Part shown: piece by piece, positions 1-5,575 of the stretch
How positions within the stretch are numbered: position 1 is the stretch's first letter
Layout of the letters: each line of letters starts with the position of its first letter
Position numbers and translations under genes: made by a program
DNA from: Acidobacteriaceae bacterium
GTDB taxonomy: Bacteria > Acidobacteriota > Terriglobia > Terriglobales > Acidobacteriaceae
NCBI GenBank assembly: GCA_030049955.1
Contig: JASIJX010000366.1
Location: forward strand, 1-14,360
Direction: 5' to 3'
Length of the DNA: 14,360 bases
Notes under the pieces: model-generated
Databases searched by the model: none
What the model saw: the letters and a program-made list of their open reading frames with translations, nothing else
Told to the model about the DNA's origin: nothing

Positions 1-61
1 GTATTTCCATTCCTGGACGATACTTCAAAAGGTGCTCAGACGGCGCCGCCGGTGTTTTTGG

Positions 62-1828
62 TCAGAAATTGGAAGCTAACCTGACTTTTAGGCTCGCACC
101 GCGGTCAGGGTGGGACTCAACAACCAGATCGCCATTGGCGGACTGGACACGTTCTCGAATCGATCGAGGTCCTTTACGGACTGCTTCGAGTTGAGCCAGC
201 GAGAGGCAGCCGGAGAAATCAAAGCCGCGGCCATCATCCTGTATGACAACTTCCCACACATCTTGCCTCGCGGTCAGACGAACCTCCACGGTACTCGCAC
301 CACTGTGCCTTCTGACATTGCTCAGTGCTTCTTGCACCACTCGAATCAAATCTTCGCTGATCTTTTCCGGAATGGCGTCTTCGTCCACATTGCAGATGAA
401 TCTCGTCACAATACCGGATTCGCGACGAAATACTTCAAGCAGGTCTGTAACGCGGGGCCGTGCCTGATGAGAGCGCTCCCTCGCACGCAGCCGTTCCATC
501 TCCTCGCGGAGCTTTCGAGCCTCCTCACGCAGCACGTTCTGAGCAGCCAGCATCGTTTCCGAAATGCTTTCCACCGGCTGCACAGCTTGACTTCTGCGCC
601 GGAGTACATCCAACTGGATCTCCGCAGCGATCAGCGACTGTATCACGCCGTCATGCAGGTCGCGCGCGAGACGACGCCTTTCAATACTTCGGATCCGCGC
701 ACTGGTGTGCTGCCAAACGTAGAAGTGATGGACTGCTCGTCCGACTTCGCCTGCCAACCGATGCAGCAAACCAAGAGATGATTCCGGCCCGCCTACACAG
801 GCGGGATCAACAACAAAGATGTGGCCCGACCACTGGCCTCCGAATTGCAGGGTACTTGTCAGGAGCTGACGGAAAGGTTCGTCCCAGGTAAAGGCAGCAG
901 GAAATGCCTCAAGATCAGCGGAAATGCGGCTGCCTGTTCGATCCAATGCGAAGCAATCCATCTTGCCGCCAATGCGTGTACACGCAAGGGACCAGCACGC
1001 CAGCGACATTGGCCAGAAATAGCGGGCCTCCTGTGACTGGGGCAGATTGCGATACAAGGGTCCTTGATGGCTCGCTCCGGCACCCCACTCGAAAACGCGT
1101 GACTCGGAGGAGTTCCTCAGAACCAGAACCACTCTCTTCGCTCCGAAAATTTCCGCGAGCTGGGGCAATATCTCCCGAAGGTTTGTCTGAATATCTGCGT
1201 CTGAGCGCAGGCACTGGAGGACGCTCTGAACGGCATAGGCCTTCTGTTCCCGGTCGGTCCATATCCCAGTTTTCATCACAAATGCCCACAGAACCAGCAG
1301 GATGGCAGCCGGGGCAAATACGGCCAAGTGCGACCAATCTTCGAGTGAACGTAGCGAAGGGATCGAGGGCAAAACCCCAAGCACCGATTCGCCTACCACA
1401 ATCAGAATCCCCAGCAACGGAAAAAGCAGGGCTTGGGGTACTGGTACTGTCCGGTGGTAGGTCACAGCCAGGAGCGAAAAAAGCAGCAGAAGGAGGAATG
1501 GGCTTGAGACACCGCCAGTAAACAGACAGAGAATGCAAGGCCAAGCCACATCTGATAAATGAATGACAATCGTGGGCAACACACCAGTGCCCGACGCCGA
1601 AGGCGGCCTCAAAAACAGAACGAGGCTCGACAGAGCATAACCAGAAAGGACCAGGAGTAATGCGGACTTATGCAGGCCAGCCAAGGTGCGGATCAGAGGG
1701 AACGAGGCCAGCAATATCAACGCGATTAGCAGGCGAAAGACTGACAAGAATCCCCTACGGGAGACTCTCTTGCCAAAGGTTGAAAACACAGATCCGGCGG
1801 GTGCCGGTACAGAAACTCCAAGGCTCAT
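62..1828 (-). CDS. Membrane-bound sensor histidine kinase, DegS/NarL (HisKA_3) family
   Basis: A 588-residue sensor kinase that would autophosphorylate on His and pass the phosphate to a NarL-type regulator. Residues about 28-187 are strongly hydrophobic and hold roughly six membrane segments. Residues about 195-370 look like a divergent GAF-type sensory region. The dimerisation/phosphoacceptor helix carries the motif ARDLHDGVIQSL with the phosphorylatable His392. The ATPase domain has an N-box (QEALSNVRRHS, Asn504) and a G1 box (DDGRGFD, 531-537). The last nucleotide-binding segment reads GPRSIRERV (about 553-561), where relatives usually have GLRSIRERV-like sequence. The ATG at 1828 is preceded on the minus strand by GGGAGA about 6 nt away, a good ribosome binding site. 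It is divergent from the response regulator at 2738, which is its most likely partner. The signal sensed is not predictable. The family call is firm; the pairing is inference. Confidence 0.93.
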   Translation of the reverse strand: MSLGVSVPAPAGSVFSTFGKRVSRRGFLSVFRLLIALILLASFPLIRTLAGLHKSALLLVLSGYALSSLVLFLRPPSASGTGVLPTIVIHLSDVAWPCILCLFTGGVSSPFLLLLLFSLLAVTYHRTVPVPQALLFPLLGILIVVGESVLGVLPSIPSLRSLEDWSHLAVFAPAAILLVLWAFVMKTGIWTDREQKAYAVQSVLQCLRSDADIQTNLREILPQLAEIFGAKRVVLVLRNSSESRVFEWGAGASHQGPLYRNLPQSQEARYFWPMSLACWSLACTRIGGKMDCFALDRTGSRISADLEAFPAAFTWDEPFRQLLTSTLQFGGQWSGHIFVVDPACVGGPESSLGLLHRLAGEVGRAVHHFYVWQHTSARIRSIERRRLARDLHDGVIQSLIAAEIQLDVLRRRSQAVQPVESISETMLAAQNVLREEARKLREEMERLRARERSHQARPRVTDLLEVFRRESGIVTRFICNVDEDAIPEKISEDLIRVVQEALSNVRRHSGASTVEVRLTARQDVWEVVIQDDGRGFDFSGCLSLAQLEAVRKGPRSIRERVQSANGDLVVESHPDRGASLKVRLASNF

Positions 1829-2626
1829 AATCGGTTCTCCCGATAAAACACGGCGCTGTAAGCGAACCGAGCGTTTCGAACCAAAGCCCGCTCTTCTGAT
1901 CGCGAAGTACTGAAAAACCCTGTGACATTTGCCAGCCCGACACCTGCCAGCAATTGCGAGGGTATTTCGGCTCCCCTTTTGGCCCTAACGCCAGCGCTAT
2001 GCTTGAAATGAAATAAACAGCAACACACCCGATGTTCTAAGCGCTATATTCGAACCACATGATGCGCTCAAACTCGAATGTCTCGTGAAAACTAAGGGAA
2101 AGTCTGCAGCGAATAGACCCCAAGCCAACAAAGCGCTCACCAGCGCTACACAACACGCGAAAAAGCTGCAGCAAAGCCAATCGTCTAATTCAATATTCCG
2201 GGCCGGACGATGTGCTCAAACACCAGCACGGTGCAAATAAGGTAAACTGCAGTCAAACTAGCAAAGCGTGCTGGGCTCGTCAAGTGAAAGTTTTGTGCAC
2301 TTCGGGCGGCGGGTTGATCCCAAATGTAGATTTCCCGGCTTTACGTCCAGTGGGCCAGCTTCAGACATCCAAGAGCCCAAATCAGCAAAAGTCCATATTT
2401 CTTCCGCGCCAGGCTACTCCCGGCCAACCATGACACTAAATTGATTTAATTCAGTACATTACAGGACAATCTGCCGTCAGAATCTACAGCGTCGCCTCTC
2501 CCTGACAGACCGAATCCCGATGATGGATAAGCGATTGGACCTCCGGAATTGCTGTAACAAGCACGGAGTGCAGGAACTCACCAGATTTACCGGCGCTGCC
2601 GCCGATGCTTTGACACTTGAGTAGCA

Positions 2627-2655
2627 TTGTGAGGCACATGTAAGGGGCATATACT
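2627..2655 (+). promoter_or_regulatory. Candidate sigma70-type promoter for the response regulator
   Basis: TTGTGA at 2627-2632 (4 of 6 matches to TTGACA) is separated by exactly 17 bp from TATACT at 2650-2655 (5 of 6 matches to TATAAT). Transcription would begin near 2662, giving a leader of about 75 nt that contains the inverted repeat at 2682-2701. The prediction is by eye and no other pair in the vicinity fits as well. Confidence 0.4.
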
Positions 2656-2681
2656 TGCTGGCATTAAACCCTAATCGGCAC

Positions 2682-2701
2682 ACGACCCAGAATTGGGTCG
2701 T
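2682..2701 (+). promoter_or_regulatory. Perfect 8-bp inverted repeat in the response-regulator leader
   Basis: ACGACCCA (2682-2689) and TGGGTCGT (2694-2701) are perfect reverse complements around the 4-nt centre GAAT. It lies downstream of the predicted promoter and 36 nt before the ATG at 2738. It could be a DNA operator bound by a dimer, or a stable hairpin with a tetraloop in the leader RNA. There is no following T-run, so it is not an intrinsic terminator. Confidence 0.5.
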
Positions 2702-2737
2702 AAGGGGTGTCTGCCTTCCTTAGAACGGAGACTGTTC

Positions 2738-3424
2738 ATGACATCCACGGACAAGAATTCTCGTTCTACCGTCCGGATTCTCATAGCGGATGATCATGCG
2801 ATCCTTCGGGAGGGGCTACGGAAGCTGATTGAGTCAGAAGCAGGTTTCGAGGTGGTTGGCGAGGCCTCAGATGGCGAAATGCTGTTCGCTATGGCCCGAC
2901 AGCATCATCCTGACCTTATTCTTCTGGATCTGGCCATGCCTCGTCGGGACGGAATGGATGTTCTGCGCGAACTCGCGGCCGCAGAAGTGCAGAGCCGCAC
3001 TCTATTGCTGACAGCTTCTATCGACAAGTCACAAATTATACAGGCCCTAAAGCTTGGCGCTTCTGGTGTGATTCTGAAAGAATCCACCTCCCTTAGGCTT
3101 TTCGATAGCATTCGTTGTGTAATGGCGGGTCAATACTGGATTGACCGGCAAAGCGTCTCGGACCTGGTGAAAGCCCTTCGCAGTGTCTCACCTTCCGATG
3201 GGGGCTCCCGTTCCAGGAATTTTGGTCTTACTGCCCGTGAACTCCAGATCGTCGCTCTGGTGGTTGCGGGCTACTCCAATCCCGAAATTGCACAGCGATG
3301 CTCGATCGCCGAACAAACCGTAAAACATCACATGAGTAATATGTTTGACAAAATAGGGGTCTCTAATCGGATTGAACTTGCACTTTTTGCCGTTACTCAC
3401 AAATTGACAGAGTCGGCCAACTGA
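2738..3424 (+). CDS. Response regulator, NarL/FixJ family (receiver plus LuxR-type HTH)
   Basis: A 228-residue DNA-binding response regulator. The receiver domain covers about 12-130, with the acidic pair Asp18-Asp19 (IADDH), the phosphoacceptor Asp64 (LLDLAMP), the switch Thr92 (LLLTAS) and Lys114 (LKES). The C-terminal LuxR/GerE helix-turn-helix covers about 164-219 (LTARELQIVALVVAGYSNPEIA, then VKHHMSNMFDKIGV around the recognition helix). Length is normal for the family. ATG 2738 is chosen over an in-frame TTG at 2693 because ACGGAG sits 6 nt upstream and because the longer form would translate through the inverted repeat. It is divergent from a HisKA_3 kinase, the usual partner class. 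It probably controls the EPS genes downstream, perhaps through the palindrome at 3546-3563, and this is inference. Confidence 0.93.
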   Translation: MTSTDKNSRSTVRILIADDHAILREGLRKLIESEAGFEVVGEASDGEMLFAMARQHHPDLILLDLAMPRRDGMDVLRELAAAEVQSRTLLLTASIDKSQIIQALKLGASGVILKESTSLRLFDSIRCVMAGQYWIDRQSVSDLVKALRSVSPSDGGSRSRNFGLTARELQIVALVVAGYSNPEIAQRCSIAEQTVKHHMSNMFDKIGVSNRIELALFAVTHKLTESAN

Positions 3425-3476
3425 CGCCGGTCTGCACCCGATCCAGGCGAATTTCCTTTCCCCACATACTATCTAT

Positions 3477-3510
3477 TTGGTTATTACTGAACCTTGGTTA
3501 TTACTGAACC
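3477..3510. repeat. Perfect tandem duplication of a 17-bp unit
   Basis: The unit TTGGTTATTACTGAACC occurs at 3477-3493 and immediately again at 3494-3510 with no mismatch. Each copy has GGTT and AACC as short inverted arms 7 nt apart, so each could be a single protein-binding site. The short piece TGAACC recurs at 3587-3592. It lies in the gap between the regulator and the PilZ gene. Confidence 0.85.
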
Positions 3511-3545
3511 ATTGAAATTCTAGCCCATACAACGTTGCGTCCGAT

Positions 3546-3563
3546 TAGAACTACGTAGTTCTA
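3546..3563. promoter_or_regulatory. Perfect 18-bp palindrome, candidate operator
   Basis: TAGAACTACGTAGTTCTA is identical to its own reverse complement. It contains ACT-N4-AGT, the kind of dyad recognised by several NarL-family regulators (VraR and LiaR bind ACT/AGT dyads). It sits about 120 bp downstream of a NarL-family regulator gene and about 110 bp upstream of the PilZ gene, so it is a reasonable operator for that regulator. The palindrome is seen directly; the binding protein is inferred. Confidence 0.5.
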
Positions 3564-3670
3564 TAGCGATAGTACTGCCGACCCATTGAACCAACATCTG
3601 TTCCCACTTACTCTTTTGGGAAACAGGAAACCACGAGTTGACACGAGCTGAATGGTCTCCAGGTGAGAGG

Positions 3671-4027
3671 ATGGACACGGCTTTGGTCACAAGCGGGGGA
3701 CTGCAACAAATTCCGAGGGCACGTCGTTACGGACTCGGAACCTCAATTCGCTATCGTGTGGGGGGGGAAAATGTTTGGCGCGAAGGCACGATAGTAAACA
3801 TCAGCGTTTCCGGCGTTCTTCTGGTCGCGCAGAAAGCGTTGGAGGTCAACACGTCGATTGAGATGAGATTTGTTTTACCCATAGAGTTACAAGGCGAAAG
3901 TGCCGCTGAACTTCTTTACCGTGGGGTGATCGTTCGGTGTTTTCCCACCGAGGGATCTGGGGGCGAAGTCAAAGTAGCCGCAAAATTTGTAAGCTCTCGT
4001 TTCCTGCGCCAGTCTGGCAGGAAATGA
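3671..4027 (+). CDS. Small PilZ-like domain protein (putative c-di-GMP effector)
   Basis: A 118-residue soluble protein that is a single PilZ domain. Known PilZ domains bind cyclic di-GMP through an RxxxR stretch and a (D/N)xSxxG motif. Here the second motif is clear (NISVSG, 43-48). The first is only approximate: arginines at 16, 18 and 19 in RARRYGL do not have the exact RxxxR spacing. The beta-rich remainder (RYRVGGENVWREG, then RFVLPIEL and YRGVIVRC) fits the fold. ATG 3671 directly follows AGGTGAGAGG. An in-frame TTG at 3638 with AGGA upstream would add 11 residues and cannot be excluded. A run of eight G (3760-3767) lies inside the gene. Standing before the EPS operon, it may link c-di-GMP to EPS output, but ligand binding is unproven. 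Confidence 0.82.
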   Translation: MDTALVTSGGLQQIPRARRYGLGTSIRYRVGGENVWREGTIVNISVSGVLLVAQKALEVNTSIEMRFVLPIELQGESAAELLYRGVIVRCFPTEGSGGEVKVAAKFVSSRFLRQSGRK

Positions 4028-4044
4028 ATTGAAGGGCGGAACGG

Positions 4045-4106
4045 GAGTTTATCTCTCTGCAGCAATCGCGATTTTCCGTCGCCGAGCACTGCCTCTAGAT
4101 AAACTC
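4045..4106 (+). promoter_or_regulatory. Nested inverted repeat in the leader of the EPS operon
   Basis: GAGTTTATCT (4045-4054) and AGATAAACTC (4097-4106) are perfect 10-bp reverse complements. Inside them are facing CTCT/CTCT tracts (4055-4058 and 4093-4096), then GCAG (4059-4062) paired with CTGC (4089-4092), then GCGA (4068-4071) paired with TCGC (4079-4082) around a 7-nt loop. As RNA this would be a long interrupted hairpin upstream of the antiterminator gene. The CTC of the right arm could instead pair in CTCAC (4104-4108) with GTGAG (4122-4126), an alternative fold. No T-run follows, so it is not a simple terminator. I see no ops/JUMPstart-like sequence and no clear promoter in 4028-4220. 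Confidence 0.5.
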
Positions 4107-4220
4107 ACCGGAAGCTGACCCGTGAGCTGCCCGATGACTTCGATCCCGTCAAGGGGTTGCAACTGGTAATTGCGTTAAGGCCATGTAAAGAGTGGGCAAT
4201 GTGGCTCACAGGGCGAAGCT

Positions 4221-4880
4221 ATGCCCATGATCGAGAATCGGAACGCAGAGACAGTTAAGGCAAGAGAAATGCAACTTTCAGATCCAACTCCTCGAGATAA
4301 TGCCGAGTTTCGTCCCTGGTGGGCGATCTACACCCGCCACCAGCACGAAAAGTCGGTTGCTGACACGCTCTCCGCCAAGGGTTTTGAAGTCTTCCTTCCG
4401 ACGTACCAGTCGATCCGACGGTGGAACGACAGGCGCAAGATTCTTTCTCTCCCGTTGTTCCCCTGCTATGTGTTCGTGCGCGGGTCTCTCGGTCGCCGGC
4501 TGCAAATCGTTACGACACCGGGCATCCATATGATTCTCGCTCACGGTGAAACTTTCGCTGCAATCCCCGAGACGGAGATTCAGGCCCTTCGGAGAACCGT
4601 GGAAGGACATTTTCGCGTCGAACCTCATCCTTTCCTAAGATGCGGTGATCGAGTTCGCGTTACGCGCGGCTCTCTCCAGGGGGTTGAAGGGATATTGGTC
4701 AGGAAGAAGAATATTTTTCGCCTCGTACTCTCGGTTGAAATGCTCGCGCAATCCGTAGCCGTGGAAGTTGATGCCGCGGATATAGAACCCTTGAGGGTGC
4801 CGACCGGAGTCTCGTCACTGCCACCACAATTTGCTCCCGCAGTTTCCAGAGGAGCCAATTCCGCTGTGGCTCTGGGCTAA
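4221..4880 (+). CDS. NusG/RfaH/UpxY-like transcription antiterminator
   Basis: A 219-residue specialised NusG paralogue. The NGN domain starts at WWAIYTRHQHEKSVADTL (about 33-50), continues through FEVFLPTYQSIRRW and LPLFPCYVFVRG (78-88), and ends near 130. A KOW motif follows (GDRVRVTRGSLQGVEGILV, 142-160). Paralogues of this type ride on RNA polymerase and prevent premature termination in long polysaccharide operons, usually their own. Its place as first gene of the EPS operon, behind a structured leader, fits that role. The first 30 residues and the last 25 lie outside the domains. ATG 4221 is used; ATG 4269 (residue 17) is a possible alternative. The housekeeping NusG is normally next to ribosomal-protein genes, so this is not it. 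Confidence 0.92.
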   Translation: MPMIENRNAETVKAREMQLSDPTPRDNAEFRPWWAIYTRHQHEKSVADTLSAKGFEVFLPTYQSIRRWNDRRKILSLPLFPCYVFVRGSLGRRLQIVTTPGIHMILAHGETFAAIPETEIQALRRTVEGHFRVEPHPFLRCGDRVRVTRGSLQGVEGILVRKKNIFRLVLSVEMLAQSVAVEVDAADIEPLRVPTGVSSLPPQFAPAVSRGANSAVALG

Positions 4881-4911
4881 TGAGTCTGCCTGGTGCGCAG
4901 CAGGAGCAGTC

Positions 4912-5565
4912 ATGACTTTCAGGCTAACCCGTTCCGCTCTTGCATGGTTCTTGATCTACCTCGTCCCCAGTCCAATGATGAGCGCTCCCATTCTTCTTCA
5001 CATGCATTACGAAACCCATGCTTCGGCGGCTGCTTCTCTTCCCCATTCGGCCGAAACGACGGGGCGAGCAGTGCCTCAGATCGATTATCTGATCGGCGAA
5101 AATGACGTGCTCGAAATTACTGTATGGAACGAGCCTGACCTGAAGCAGTCGCTGCCGGTACGACCTGATGGAAAGATCACTTTCCCCCTGATCGGCGAAA
5201 TCCAGGCGGCCGATGAAACTCCCTCGCAACTGCAAGAGGCAATTGCCTCCAAGCTAAAGGCATTCATCACGCATCCGGATGTCACGGTGATGGTTTTGCA
5301 GATGAACAGCCGAAAATTCAATATTCTCGGTCGCGTCGCTAAACCTGGATCTTATCCGCTCACGACAACGACCACCGTGCTCGATGCGATTGCCGAAGCC
5401 GGTGGATTCCAGGACTTTGCGAAGGAAAAGGACATCTACATCCTGCGGAAGAACCCCACGGGCGGTGAAAGCCGCATTCCGTTCAATTACAAAGTGGTTA
5501 TCAAGGGAAAACACCCGGAAACGAATATTGTTCTCGAACCACACGACACCGTGGTCGTCCCCTGA
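4912..5565 (+). CDS. Periplasmic polysaccharide export protein (Poly_export/SLBB, Wza/GumB/EpsE-like)
   Basis: A 217-residue exporter component. An N-terminal hydrophobic stretch (about 10-30) acts as signal peptide or anchor. The Poly_export domain begins at IDYLIGENDVLEITVWNEPDL (57-77), with VRPDGKITFPLIGEI (83-97), and a SLBB domain follows (FNILGRVAKPGSYPL, 136-150, through about 190). The protein ends at HDTVVVP. Proteins of this family form a periplasmic ring and channel for the polymer. It has no Cys after the signal, so it is not a lipoprotein like Wza, and it lacks Wza's C-terminal amphipathic helix. ATG 4912 has AGGAG 5 nt upstream; the frame is open further upstream to 4831, but that part overlaps the preceding gene. 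It begins 31 nt after the antiterminator gene. Confidence 0.93.
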   Translation: MTFRLTRSALAWFLIYLVPSPMMSAPILLHMHYETHASAAASLPHSAETTGRAVPQIDYLIGENDVLEITVWNEPDLKQSLPVRPDGKITFPLIGEIQAADETPSQLQEAIASKLKAFITHPDVTVMVLQMNSRKFNILGRVAKPGSYPLTTTTTVLDAIAEAGGFQDFAKEKDIYILRKNPTGGESRIPFNYKVVIKGKHPETNIVLEPHDTVVVP

Positions 5566-5575
5566 AGGACGCTGT

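Larger units (their letters stand above)
1829..2737. other. Long divergent intergenic region (909 nt) between kinase and regulator
   Basis: No convincing gene is visible on either strand. The open frames present (for example 2212-2433 plus, 2477-2683 minus) encode Cys/Ser/Arg-rich or otherwise unfamiliar peptides with no domain signature. The region must hold the promoters of both divergent genes. Recognisable elements lie only near its right end: a sigma70-like promoter at 2627-2655 and an inverted repeat at 2682-2701. An AT-rich patch lies at about 2430-2465. The 8-mer GTAAGGGG occurs at 2640-2647 and again at 2700-2707. I found no terminator, no insertion-sequence ends and no clear small RNA. 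Confidence 0.6.

Noticed and set aside
35..60. GC-rich CGGCGCCG followed by TTTTT as a terminator at the left edge
   Set aside because: The 8-bp palindrome leaves no loop and no longer stem forms; the T-run is on the wrong strand for the kinase gene.
904..1544. Long open frames opposite the kinase gene and in its other minus-strand frame (about 205-209 codons)
   Set aside because: They overlap the kinase completely, have Arg/Ser/Pro-rich compositions typical of shadow frames, and show no domain.
2610..2615. Perfect TTGACA as a -35 element for the regulator
   Set aside because: No acceptable -10 sequence lies 16-18 bp downstream; the pair TTGTGA/TATACT at 2627-2655 is better spaced.
2212..2683. 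Two short open frames in the long intergenic region (2212-2433 plus, 2477-2683 minus)
   Set aside because: No recognisable domain, no convincing ribosome binding site, and unusual composition; not supported as genes.
2693..2737. TTG start 15 codons upstream of the response regulator ATG
   Set aside because: It would run through the inverted repeat, has no good ribosome binding site, and adds residues outside the receiver domain; ATG 2738 has ACGGAG at the right distance.
4028..4220. Intrinsic terminator after the PilZ gene
   Set aside because: The inverted repeat at 4045-4106 has a 42-nt interior and no T-run after it, so it does not fit a rho-independent terminator.
5384..5575. N-terminal extension of the beta-barrel frame inside the export gene
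   Set aside because: It overlaps a conserved SLBB-coding region in another frame and would bury the signal peptide; ATG 5576 has AAGGA and a classic signal sequence.
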